From contig JAJKFH010000755.1 of NCBI GenBank assembly GCA_023333565.1, forward strand, positions 620,001 to 684,000: 64,000 bases of DNA, read 5' to 3'. The stretch is from Puffinus mauretanicus. Lineage: Eukaryota > Chordata > Aves > Procellariiformes > Procellariidae. This document shows positions 10,345-24,339 of the stretch, piece by piece; position 1 is the stretch's first letter, and every line of letters starts with the position of its first letter. The translations under genes were made by a program, and so were the position numbers. The notes beneath the pieces were generated by a model. That model was not told the origin of the DNA. It saw nothing but the letters and a program-made list of their open reading frames with translations, and did not search any database.

Positions 10345-13300
10345 TCCTTGAAATGTTTCTTCAGAGTCTTATGACAACCCAAGCCGATTTTGTGGGCTCC
10401 GATAGCTGCTGGGTTGTGGGTGGATCTGGAGGGTGGTGGCACTGTGCTCAAGTGCAGTTTTTTATGCTGCTGAGAAGGTGCAGGAACACTTTTCCATCAA
10501 AAAAAAGACGAGAAGAATTAAAGGTTTATGTGGGATCTGCCTGGCCACAGGCTCCTGAGTTGCTCTGAAGGGATGGCACAAAGTTAAAAAAAAAAAAAAA
10601 AGGATAAAGTGGCACTGGGTCTGATCTTAAAGCTGGGTGAGAGGAAAAGGAGTGGATGAGCAGGATGTGTCCACTTCAAGGGGGTGAGCTCCAGCTGATG
10701 CTTCTTGGGGTGTGTGGTGTAAAGCCGGACTGAGGGGAAGCAGAAGTGCGTGTCAGTGACTTTCATTTCTGGTTTTCTCTTCCGCAAGCGGCTGACCCCA
10801 CAGAGAAGCCCTGTTGGGAGCAGGTCTCTGCCACACCTCGGGGGTTTGATGGCACTACCCAAAAATGGCGCTGCTTAGTAGAATCCGACAGCCTGCTTCT
10901 ATTTTAGAAAGAAGTCAGTATGATCGCTTGGTGACTGTTGGATTGAGGAGGATCTCATTAGTGCAGATCTCACGTGTGTGAACAAGGGATTCCTGGCAAT
11001 CCAGTGGGGGTGATCGATGGGTGGTCTCTTCAGTGGGTCTCTTCTTGGGTATATTAAGATTTGCTGTGATTGGTGTCACAGAACACCCACTCGAGATTTT
11101 GAGGGATCTTGGCTTGTTTCATAGCTTTTTTCCATTAAAACCACATTTTCTGTGATGTACAATAATAATAACTGTCCTGTGCAAACCTCTGGCTTTTAAG
11201 GCAAAGACATTTACCTCAAAGACAAATTCTTTGCCACAAGCAAAGTTTTTTGGGGTTTGCTGGGGTGAAGGGAGCAGCTACGGGGACTTTGCATTCACCA
11301 GAGGAGCATTCAAACCAGGAGAGGTGGGGATGTCATGGCTGGATGGTCATGCAAGGCGCTCGTCACCCAGCTTGTGACCCAGTGTGGGATGGCAGGACTC
11401 ACCGGAGCCACCACACAGCTCAGCCTGCAGCGCCAGCTGTGCTCTGCAGACCAGCCAGGGACTGCACCAGCCCCAGCAGTGGTCCTTCTGTGACAGAAGA
11501 TGGTCTGGGAGGGAGGAAAAGGTTTAGGATTCTCCTTCAGAGACCCCAGCGGAGCAGCACAGCCTGCTGTGAGAGCCCAAGGTGGCTTGAGTCATGGACC
11601 ACATCATGGCTTCCTCATGGAGAGCCACCAAAGTGCCTACCACCACCTTGGCTTCACCTTTACTATCCTCAAGACCATCACAGAGTAACAGCCAGGTGCA
11701 TCACACCAACAGTAAAACCTCATCCTAATTAGGACATGAGTGGAGTCAACTGCAGAAGCTGAAGATGCTGTGGCACAGGCAACGTGAGACAACCACATCT
11801 CCAGAGGAAACTTAGATCAACATCTCCCTGCATCAGGGAAGTCTCTGCCCTGAATGCATCTGTGGGCTTTTTGTGGTCTTACTTAGGAAATATTTTGACA
11901 GCTTACTCAAAAATTCCCCCTCTGGGGGAGAATGATGCATGCCAATCCCAGAGGCTGGCTAATTTTGATTAACATCTGAATTTTGGGACCATATCTAGAA
12001 TAACATTCTGTGTTTTATCCTTGGGGTCCAGCTTGGGGAGGGTCCAAAGGTATCCAGGATGTAGCTGCGCTGCTGCTGCTGGCTTTTCAGCAAAAGTTCC
12101 CAGGAGATGGAGTTGTTGAGGGATATCTTGGCAAGATTGAAGCTTGAAACAAGCCTCATTTATGCTTTATGAAATACAAGCAATTTTGCTGCCAGCAAAC
12201 TATTTCCCGAGTGTTTTTAGGAGAACAACTTATAGGAGAACAACTTGGGAGAACTTTTTTGAAGACCAACCTCTTCAACATCAGATCTCTTCGGAATTTT
12301 TAAAGCTTCACCAGTTTCTGCATGGTAGGGAGTAAAAGCTGAAGGAGTGGGGTGCAAGAGGAGGGGAAAATCATTCAAGACACAGCTGAATACAGATATC
12401 CTCCGAGAAAAGTGGAACCAAGTGAAAAAGATGCTGCTGAACACCCAGTCCCAGCTCTGCCACCGCAGCTCCAGCTCTGTGGGAATGAGTTTGCCATCCA
12501 CTCCCTCTCCAGCAAGCAAACCACAGCAAGCTGGGTAAAGGTGAATATCCACAGCATGTTTTTGCCGGAACGTTCATACAGTGTCTGCAAGAGGAAGGCT
12601 GCACAGCCCCAGGCCAGCCCTAGCTGCTTGGCACAGGCTGACCCATTTCAGCTCAACTAAACTGGGCTTACCTGTGCCATGTAGCAGTTGTTACACTGTG
12701 GCTTAATACCTTACCTTTTTCTCCTTTAATTTGAGTGTGTTACCAAGCCCATCATGGAAAGGCAAGTGCAAACAGAAGTAATTCTTCAGCTTTTGTAAAA
12801 ACTTGATGAAAAACAAGTAAGAATGAAAGACCAGGAGTTTCTGTATCACTTTTCAGTACTGCTGACACCTAACTTGACTGTTTGGGGCGTATTCAGCTTT
12901 GCTTAGGTATGTGCACTGGGATATCTTTCTCCTGAGACATGCAGAAAATCTGAGGGTGGAGGAGACTACGTTGAGCCCTCACATGGCTCTGTCTCGCCTG
13001 TGTGTCCTGCTGGGCTGGACTTGGTGACCACAAACTGTCTGGCAGGATGGTTTGTTCCCACCGCAGCACAAAGCACGTGCTGTCTAAAGGGGACGGGGTC
13101 TGGCGGGCAGCTCCGGACTCTGATCCAGCAGATGGTATGGGAGGACACAAAATCCAGGGAAGGAGACGCTGTCTTCTTCTCACTACCTCCTCTTTTGCCA
13201 CCACCTACAGAGAACATGAATACAGAGCATGTCCAGGGGAGCTCGTTCCCCCCATGGGGCGGGAAGGAGTTGGGACTGAGCAGTGAAGGAGCCCACAGTG

Positions 13301-13739
13301 TGAAGGCTTTTGCCCCACCTTTCTACAGAAGCTGGAAGAGATTCAGAAGATGGTGCAGGGTGATGGCAGGATTGGGGAGTGGAGAGCACCGAGCTGGCGG
13401 ATGATGCTCAGCTCTGCCACTGCCTTCTCCTGGGCAAGTCAGCCACAGACACTGCCTCCACTGTGCCCTCAGCTCGTCCCGTCCCCTTTCCAGGGGTGAC
13501 ACAAGTTAGTGAGAGCCGTGGAGGGTTTCCACAGGAGGTTGAGCATCAACACGCCCCGGACACCAGTGTTCAAATCCGGGGGCAGCCCCACTCCTGGCTC
13601 AGCTGCGTGTAGGTGTGGGTCACCTGCAGCCATTTTGGGGCGCTCAGCCGAATGCAGACAGGCATGGGGAGGTGGCAGCGGGGGCCGAGAGACCTCGTGA
13701 GGGGCAATTTCAAACCTGCATGGCTTCACTTGCCGGTAC
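10345..13739. other. B2M-TERB2 intergenic region, no gene seen
   Basis: In mammals TRIM69 lies between B2M and TERB2. No RING, B-box or SPRY-like reading frame is visible here on either strand. Open frames up to 160 codons (11250-11732 plus) have no recognisable motif and no splice support. Contents noted: a 16-base poly-A run at 10586-10601 and a small direct duplication of AGGAGAACAACTT near 12221-12252. Confidence 0.55.
10586..10601 (+). repeat. poly-A run (16 A)
   Basis: Uninterrupted run of 16 adenines about 260 bases beyond the second B2M poly(A) signal. No retrotransposed coding sequence or target duplication is obvious upstream. Confidence 0.85.
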
Positions 13740-14110
13740 CTGAACGACTCGAGGGGGGCTGCCAGCCCTGGAAACGGCCGCCGCCCCTCGGGGCACCGCG
13801 CCTCTCCTCGGCGCCCACAGCCCCTCAGCTCCCCGCCGCCGCCCCTCAGGGTCTTCCCGCCGCAACTGCCCCTCAGAGCTCGTCCCGCCCCCCGCCCCGC
13901 CGCCCCTCAGCGTCCTCCTGCCGCTGCGCCTCAGGTTCCCGCCGCCGCCCTTCAGGGTTTTCCCGCCCCGCCGTCGCCCCTGAGGGCTCCTCCCGCCGCC
14001 GCCGCCGCTTCCCGCCGCCATGTTCCGGGGCCGCCGCGCCTGGTTCTCGCAGAGCGTCAGCCCGGGCCCGCGGGAGCTGTGGGGTGAGGGGTCCCAGCGG
14101 CGCCCCGGGG
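13740..14110 (+). promoter_or_regulatory. TERB2: CpG-island promoter of TERB2 with imperfect GC repeats
   Basis: Dense CpG region ending in the first coding exon. From about 13777 to 14016 it is built of degenerate roughly 30-base units of the type CCGCCGCCCCTCAGGGTCTT. No TATA box. Promoter role is inferred from position. Confidence 0.55.
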
Positions 14111-17100
14111 ATGAACCACGGGGGCAGGGAGCTGACACACGCCCTCGGTGGGGCTGAGCAGTGGGGGCACAGCCCCGTCACCCCTCGGTGGGGCTGAGCA
14201 GTGGGGGCACAGCCCCCTCACCCCTGAGTGGGGCAGAGCAGTGGGGGCACAGCCCCATCAACCCCTGAGTGGGGCAGAGCAATGGCGGCACAGCCCCGTC
14301 ACCCCTCGGTGGTGCAGAGCAGTGGGGGCACAGCCCCGTCACCCCTCAGTGGGGCAGAGCAGTGGGGGCACAGCCCCGTCACCCCTCGGTGAGGCAGAGC
14401 AGGGCTGAGCCCCCCACGGTGGGGCAGAGCATGGGTTTGGCAGGTCCCCCCAGGGCCGGGGCAGGCCACGGTGCCCCCACACTGAGGAAAAGTTCAGAGG
14501 AGCCCTCAATGGGGTAGTGGGAGACCCATAGCCGTGGGAGCCCATCACAGCACCCACATTGGGGCCCGGCCCTGCGGCCCCACAACCAGCCCAGGCAGCT
14601 GTCCCCATCCCAGGCCACCCTGAGGTAGGGACACGTTGGGGTGTCCACCTTCTTCCTTACCTCCTCTTCCCCCTGCAGCGGCCGGTGGCGGGGCACTTGC
14701 CAACCGGCGGGATGCCGACTACCTCTTCAGCAGCGACGCTGCCCACCCAGACACCCGCAGGTGGGCTGTCCCCCCCAGCTATCCCCCCCATGTCACACCC
14801 ATGCCGGCAGCATCCTCCTTGCTTGGGAGATGCCTGCAGCCCCGTTTCATGCTCACATTGAGCCTTCTCCAGGCACTATCTGTAGGGAGCGAAAGATCAA
14901 TGAAGGCGTAGATAATGGTTTTAATGTAATTAATACAAAGTATTTAATGGATGCGACATCCTTTAAAAGTCAGGGTGGTATTTTTAAAGTGCCTGGTACA
15001 GATCTGCCGGGGTTTTAGTGCTTAGTGGGGTCTGAAAACTCACACCCATGCTAAACTGTAACTAGACAAAACAGAAAATGACTGCAGAGACCATCGATGT
15101 GTTAGGCTCGCTTAACTCCGATGTAAATTAAACAAATTGCACTGGTTTTCTCGCTACCTTTGAATTGATCTACTGGAAAACTAAAATAGAGGTGACACTT
15201 TTGTTCCCCAAGGAAGAAAAAAAAAAGCCAGCAAAAATGTGTAAAAAAGCAAGCATGAGTTAACTCTGAAAGAAAGCTTGGGGGTAAAAATGGCTGGAAA
15301 AGGGCTGAATAGCTATTTTCCTTCTGCTTGCTTAATAAAAAAAAATCAGAGAGCTCACAAATACAAGGAAAGGCTATTGTCCTGGTTTTGGCTGGGATAG
15401 CGTTAAATTCTTCCTAGTGCTGTGTTTTGGATTTAGTGTGAGAAGAATGTTGATAAGACACTAATGTTTTTAGTTGTTGCTGAGTACCCTGCTAGTCAAG
15501 GATTTTTCAGCTTCCCACGCTCTCCAAGAGCACAAGAGGCTGGGAGGGAGCATAGCCGGGACAGCTGTCCAAGCTGGCCAGTGGGGTATTCCATACCATG
15601 TGATGTCATGCTCAGTATATGAACGGTAGGCGTGTCCAGGAAGTAGCGATCGCTGCTTTTTGGGCATTGCTTGGTGGGTGGTGAGCAATTGCATTGTGCA
15701 TCACTCATTTTGTATATTCTATTTTTTTTTTTTTTCCCTTCCTTTTCTGTTCTATTAAATGGTCTTTATCTCAACTCATGAGTTTTCTCACTCTTACCCT
15801 TCCGATTCTCTCCCTGTCCCACTGTGGGGGTGGGGGAGTGAGCAAGCGGCTGTGTGGTGTTTGGTTGCCTGCTGGGTTAAACCATGACAGCTATTCAGGG
15901 TGTTCCTCCAGTGAGTGAATATTTATATATATTCAGTATCATGTAAATATATTTATGTGAAAGGGAACTGCGATGTTTTCTCACAATGCTCTGCAGCAGG
16001 CTTTGCTAGGCTGGACTAAGCAGCTTCTTTTAACACACAATTCCTTAAAACTGGCTTAGATTTTTGTAATCCTTCAGCCACTCGCTCCAGCTGCAGGAGA
16101 GGAATCCTGAGAAACCCAGAGTAATGATCTTCCTTTTGCCACAGCATCCCGCCACACTGGCTTGATCCCCAGGAGGAATTATATATAATTATATATATAT
16201 ATTTAATGTATATATTCAGATTATTTATTGGGAAAAATGTAATCATTATCCATACCCTTAAGCCCGGCAAACAATATTTAATTCCCCTCTGAAGAGGACG
16301 ATGAGTGCTTGAGCATCCTCCTCCACCCTTCCTCGCTCAGCTGTAGTGCTGCCGCTGTGTGGGGACCGTGCCGTGAGACTGAACAGGGACCAGTAGGGTT
16401 AAGAATAAATAAATAAAAATCACATTTTTTCCCCCTCCCTGAAGAACCAGTCTCATCTCAAGAGCAGAGCGCAGAACAGTGCCGTTTTTAGGGACTAAAT
16501 ACACGTTTACCTGGTCCCCAGTGTCCTTCCTCCAGGCTGCTCTCAGGAGGTCCTGGCAGCTGAGACTGTAACAGGACATTGCTGGTAGAGTCTCATAGTT
16601 AGAAAATTACAGTAAATTAGGTGCTTTTGGCAAAAATATCAGAGCAGGTCAGTTTTAATGACAATATCCCTTCAAACTTTTTTGTTTTGTTTTTTTTTTC
16701 AGGCTTACCTTTGGAAACCAGCTGTCTTTTTCTCTTCCAGAATACACGAGAGCCTTGATTACTTGGAGGGCAGAGCGACGGTCTTTCACTCCCGTTACCT
16801 CTCCGTGTGGGCGAGCACCGGCGCGGGAGCGAAGCTGTCGGTGGTTCTGGGCCACTTTGTCCTGCCACCCGCCTGCCTGCAAGAAGGTCAGGGGGGAAAA
16901 AACCCATCGGGGTTTGGCTCCCCTGGGGGTTCCCCCATGAGCGCAGCGTTTTGGGGGTGCAAACAAGAACCTCCAGGTACTTCTGCTGTGGGTGGAGGGA
17001 ATTTCCTTCTGCTGGGAGCGATTCTTCCTCTCCAGAGACAGAGGAACTAATGCTCCATCTTTTATATTGCATTAGTGAGCAGCGTGAGCAGAGCCCTGCC

Positions 17101-18433
17101 AGGGCTCCCGACTGCATTTGCTAGCACCTGCGAGAAGCAGGGGCTTGCACAGGCAGCGACTGCCTCACACTGTCGTAATTTGCTGCTCTCACATTCATTT
17201 ATTTTTTGTTCATGGCAGAAATCAGAAGGAAAATCGGTAGTTTTATCTGGGAGCAGGCGGATGATTCCCTTGCAGAACAGGTAAGATGAGAAATTTATAC
17301 TACAAGAGGTGTGCCTTAAAAAAAAAATCAGTTGTATCAACTTAAGGGACCCTGGGTTTCATCCCAGACCCTCAACCCAAATGTGGGATCAAATCTTCTT
17401 GTGCTTGCCGCGCTGTGACATCCCAGGGGGGACAGCACCGGACTGAGCGTAGGACGCGCAGGAGGGATTTTCTCCCTCACCCATACAGATGTCCAGTCTC
17501 GCCGGCACGTCATTCCGGGGCTGCCGATCGCCAAGATCTGAGTTCAGCCCTTTCGTGCGGCATTTTCCTTCCCCGTGTAGCTCTGAGACACTGCCCGCTC
17601 TCTTCTCAAAGCAACTTCTCAGTACTTTTGAAGCAAAAATGTGATTATTTAAAATTGTATTTGAAATTATGCTTGAAATAACACGTCCTAAAAATACTGC
17701 TCTCTCAGACCACGTCTCTAGTGTTCTGCAGGGTACCCAGGGCACAACTTTTAACTCAACTCTGCATTGATACTTGCAGCTCAATGAAAATCTGACGGAC
17801 AAACTGGAGGCGGCGAGAAAAGGCTGTGAGGAAGAAGTGGAGGAGGATGCTCTAGACCTGGCCGAAAGGTATTTTCCTGCCCTCGGCGGTACGATTTGGA
17901 CACGTCCCCAAATTTCAAGAGATCCCCAATGCATAGGAAATAACGCACAGATTTCCCCCCCCCAATACAGCAGCGAAGAAGAAACAGGCTCCAGAGCTCC
18001 CGCCCAGGGGGAATTTCCATACCGTGCCCTCCAGGAATACCCGATGAATAACATGGTGACAGGTAACGTTCAGCGTTGGTAGATTTTTAAGGAGTGGGAA
18101 ATATGCCTGAAAACGACTGCGGATGAAGCAGGGACCCCCCGGCTTGCTCCTCGCTTCCTCCCAGTACTTACAGCAGTGGAAACGCTGAGGGTGTGACTGG
18201 AATCGCTCCCTTCCCCTCCGCGCTTTGCGTTGTTCCGTTGGAGAAGAGGGCAGCTCCTCCACTGAGACCCGCACTTTCCCTTCGTAGGCTATGCCTCTGC
18301 TCGCGACATGAAGAAATATGTCGGAGAGCTCTGCGATTTCATTCCCGGCACCTCGGGCTACGCGGCGTATTGGATTCAGAACGAAATTAACATTTACTCT
18401 GACGTGAAGACTAAAATGAAGAGAAAATTGTAA
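14020..18433 (+). CDS. TERB2: Telomere repeat-binding bouquet formation protein 2
   Basis: Meiosis-specific subunit of the TERB1-TERB2-MAJIN complex that attaches telomeres to the inner nuclear membrane in prophase I. Coding exons 14020-14083, 14679-14760, 16741-16886, 17219-17280, 17780-17868, 17971-18062 and 18288-18433; all junctions keep frame, giving 226 residues (human 220). The N-terminus MFRGRRAWFSQSVS matches MFQGQRGWFCGSVS of human. Other conserved blocks are HPDTRRIHESLDYLEG (~44-59), LGHFVLPPACLQEEIRRKIG (~87-106) and NNMVTGYASARDMKKYVGEL (~173-192), then DFIPGTSGYAAYWIQNEIN near the C-terminus. In human the N-terminal half binds TERB1 and the C-terminal block binds MAJIN. The middle (exon 5) is an acidic linker and is poorly conserved. 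Convergent with RPS17. Confidence 0.96.
14141..14405 (+). repeat. 40-bp minisatellite in TERB2 intron 1
   Basis: About 6.5 head-to-tail copies of a 40-base GC-rich unit (GGTGGGGCTGAGCAGTGGGG...). Unit starts are at 14147, 14187, 14227, 14268, 14308, 14348 and 14388; the third copy is 41 bases long. Differences are mostly single substitutions. It makes a spurious repetitive open frame on the plus strand. Confidence 0.93.
15378..15889 (+). mobile_element. Solo LTR of an avian ERVL-like endogenous retrovirus
   Basis: 512-base element with LTR ends TGTCCTGG...CCATGACA, flanked by a perfect 5-base target duplication GCTAT (15373-15377 and 15890-15894). Five-base duplications are typical of ERVL-type elements. 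Internal LTR signals in order: a CRE-like TGATGTCA at 15601-15608, TATATGAA at 15616-15623, a T-rich tract, and ATTAAA at 15754-15759. There are no internal retroviral genes, so this is the product of LTR-LTR recombination. It has the same orientation as TERB2. The exact family name is not assigned. Confidence 0.9.
16179..16216. repeat. AT-rich microsatellite
   Basis: Imperfect (TA)n tract in TERB2 intron 2. Confidence 0.85.
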
Positions 18434-19864
18434 GTAACAGGTGGCTGCTCACATAAAAAACTTCACTGCCAGGCGGCTATCAGTCGCGTTTGGAAATTCA
18501 ATCCTGTAGTTAGATGCTGGGACGCCTCCTTGCTCTCTTCTGCAGATGGATGGTTATTTTACCTGTCAGTCTGTGTTCTCCCAGTGTTTTAGTTAAATAG
18601 TGAAGAGATTGGTGCTATCGAGCTGCAAATTCCAAGTTAAATCTCTGTAGTACTTGGAGGATTTATAAATTATCCCTGCTTGGCTTATCCTGACTGCAGC
18701 TCAGCGTGTTCAATGTAGATTTAAATACCTGGCTACATTTACTGTCAACATTTTCTTCTTTAAATAACTATTTAAAACAAATTCCACAGCAAACTTAAAT
18801 ATAGACATTTCTCCCCAAAACACAAATCCTTGGCCTTTTTATTTGTACCGGGGGATTCAAGATTTGGCTGCGAACAGTGTTTTCCTTGGAGGGACACACT
18901 GAGGTCTCCTTGCAGGGAGAGGCGAGAAGTCGCCCCACGACACAGCCGCACCCACCCGTGGTACACGCTCACCGGTGGGACCAGCGCTATCATGGGGCTG
19001 GCAGGACAGGCAGGGGCTCCACGGGAGCTCCGTCAGTTTGCAGAGGTTTTGAGTGCAGGGCTCCACACTTCCCCTAAGCACAACCCCCCTCGTGCTGGAG
19101 CCGGTCACGCAGGCGGGGAGGGAAAACCCAGGGACTCCTGCCCGGCCGGGGCTCCCCAGCAGCGCTGCCTGCCCTTGCCAAGGGCGCCCTGCCCGCAGGT
19201 CATGTGCTGGATGATGCTGACAGCAAAGGCTGAGACCTGTAGGTCTCCTCTGCCTCCAAGCAGAGCCTCTCCCTTGCAGGACAGGCGTTTTGCGGGGCAG
19301 GACAGCACCCCAAAACTCTCACATCCCTGCTGCACCCTGGGGAAGTCTCGCTGGGGGAAGGACAGCACAAGGCTCAGCAGGGCCCATCTCCACAGGGGAG
19401 CTTCCACCCCAGACAGAGTGCTCTGCTCAGCCCGGTTCACTCCCCTCATACACAGAAAACCAGCGACAAGACTTTTTCCTTTCATTTAAGCACTTAAAAT
19501 AGACCAACGTGGTTATAAAAAGCAACGTTTATTCTGGCACGGCATGACCCCCGAGAATTACCCACTCGGAGGAGGCACAGGCAAACCCAGGAGGCGCCAA
19601 GGGTGAGGAGCTCCGGCAAGCTCCGAGGAGCCACCGCGGTTGTCCTCTCGTGGCTGCATACCGCAGGAAAGCCTGTAAAGTAACAGCTTTGCACCTCACA
19701 CCCCAAACAGCCAGGGAAGAACCCAAAAAGATGCTGGCAAACGTGAAGGTGTTGAATCCTCCTCACCCTCTGAAGCCTCGGACACCTGTATTTGGGACGT
19801 GGCACCCCGAGGAACCAGCCCTCCCTCCTCATCCCTGGGGACGCAGGCTTCCAAAGACCAGGCA
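18434..19864. other. TERB2-RPS17 convergent intergenic region
   Basis: Region between the TERB2 stop and the main RPS17 poly(A) signal. No clear AATAAA or ATTAAA for TERB2 is visible; a weak variant CATAAA lies at 18452-18457. A second minus-strand AATAAA at 19528-19533 could give RPS17 a longer 3' end. No gene recognised. In human the two flanking genes lie tens of megabases apart. Confidence 0.6.
19528..19533 (-). terminator. RPS17: possible distal poly(A) signal for RPS17
   Basis: AATAAA on the minus strand, about 355 bases downstream of the canonical RPS17 signal. Use is unproven. Confidence 0.3.
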
Positions 19865-19881
19865 GGCTGAGTTTCCCCACG

Positions 19882-19887
19882 TTTATT
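19882..19887 (-). terminator. RPS17: RPS17 poly(A) signal
   Basis: AATAAA on the minus strand, 26 bases beyond the RPS17 stop codon. The very short 3' UTR is typical of ribosomal-protein mRNAs. Confidence 0.88.
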
Positions 19888-19912
19888 GGAAAAGTGACAT
19901 ACAGCGACCGAC

Positions 19913-23233
<3,321 letters not shown>

Positions 23234-23480
23234 GTCGGCGCCGGCCGCGGAAAGAGAGCAAAGGATGCCGGGAGGCGTGCGGGGCCGCCGGGAGCCCGCG
23301 GCTCCCACAGCGCCCCCTCGCGGCTCGGAGGGCGACTGCAGCGGCGGGGAGGGGCGCGGCTCGGCTCCGAGGGGCGGAGCTCCGAGGGGGCTCGGCTCCC
23401 GGGAGGGCGGAGTTCGGGGCTCCGCGCGCTCCCCCGGGTCTTAGCGCCCGCTGGCACCGCGTCCCGCACTGCCGCAGGGC
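23234..23480 (-). promoter_or_regulatory. RPS17: RPS17 5' UTR and CpG-island promoter with candidate TOP start
   Basis: CpG-dense region upstream of the ATG. About 15-33 bases before the ATG the minus strand reads CCTTTGCTCTCTTTCCG (23248-23264), a pyrimidine tract suited to a 5'-terminal oligopyrimidine start that couples ribosomal-protein translation to mTOR signalling. The exact start nucleotide is not resolved. Confidence 0.55.
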
Positions 23481-24339
23481 CCTGCGGGTCGGGGCGGTGC
23501 CCGGGCTGCAGGGCCTGGCTGGGAGCCCCAGGGGCCGGATCCAGCGCTGGCCCCGGACTGCAAGGTCCTCAGCACCGCTCCGCCCCCCTGGGTTGGGCTG
23601 CAGCAGCCCCAGCACAGCCAAGGAGGCAGTTTTGGGGGAGCAGGTGCCCTGGGTAACACCTGCCCGTTCCACATTAGACTGTGAGGGAGGAGGACACAGA
23701 GCACCCACAAACTCACATCACCCATGAGAGGGGGTCTGGCCCCATGGGAGCATCACACAGCCCCAAAATATGAGGGGTGCCACCCCAGAGTGGTTGCAGA
23801 GTTACCCACTGCAGGAGATGGAAGGGGGGCATGAGGAAGGAGCCCAGAGCCCCCCCTCAAGGGGCATGGGGCACCCAAGGGTGTCCACTGTGAGCACCCC
23901 CATTGCACCCAGGTCATGCTCTGCCCCCTGAAACCCTGTAGGCAGGACCCCTGAAGCCCATCTCCCCTGCCAAACACCCCAGCAGGGTGTCACCCCTCCA
24001 CCAAGGAGGGTGGGAATGCACAAAGGGGGTGGGACATTCTAATTAACCTCATTAACACACTGCTGTAAGTAGGGGAGCTCCAGCTGGAGCCTGGCTGCTT
24101 CTGCCAAGGAGTCCTAAGGCACCCAGTGAAGGTGCTTTGGTAACTGGTACCTAAAATTGCATCTCCCAGCAGAGAGCTCCCCTCAGCTGAGTCACCTACA
24201 GGATCCATATGTTCCCCACCACACCAGGCTGAGGCTCAGCTTCTCCCAGCTGTTTCACACCAAGAGCCAAGGATGAGCCACTGCAGCCCCCCAGGTTGTA
24301 GAGATCTCCCACAAGGCACACAAGCAAGGAGCACGAGAG
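23481..24339. other. RPS17-CPEB1 intergenic region
   Basis: Short spacer of about 0.9 kb between the RPS17 promoter island and the CPEB1 poly(A) site. GC-rich, no gene or repeat recognised. The same adjacency and orientation exist in human 15q25. Confidence 0.6.

Larger units (their letters stand above)
14761..16740 (+). other. TERB2: TERB2 intron 2
   Basis: 1980-base intron, longest in the gene, AT-rich compared with the exons. It holds the solo LTR (15378-15889) and an AT microsatellite (16179-16216). No other feature recognised. Confidence 0.85.

Noticed and set aside
11250..11732. 160-codon plus-strand frame downstream of B2M
   Set aside because: No RING/B-box/SPRY or other motif, no splice-site context, composition like intergenic sequence. 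Not accepted as TRIM69 or any gene.
14148..14408. Repetitive 86-codon frame in TERB2 intron 1
   Set aside because: It is the 40-bp minisatellite read through. The unit is not a multiple of three, so the frame changes between repeats and no constant peptide is encoded.
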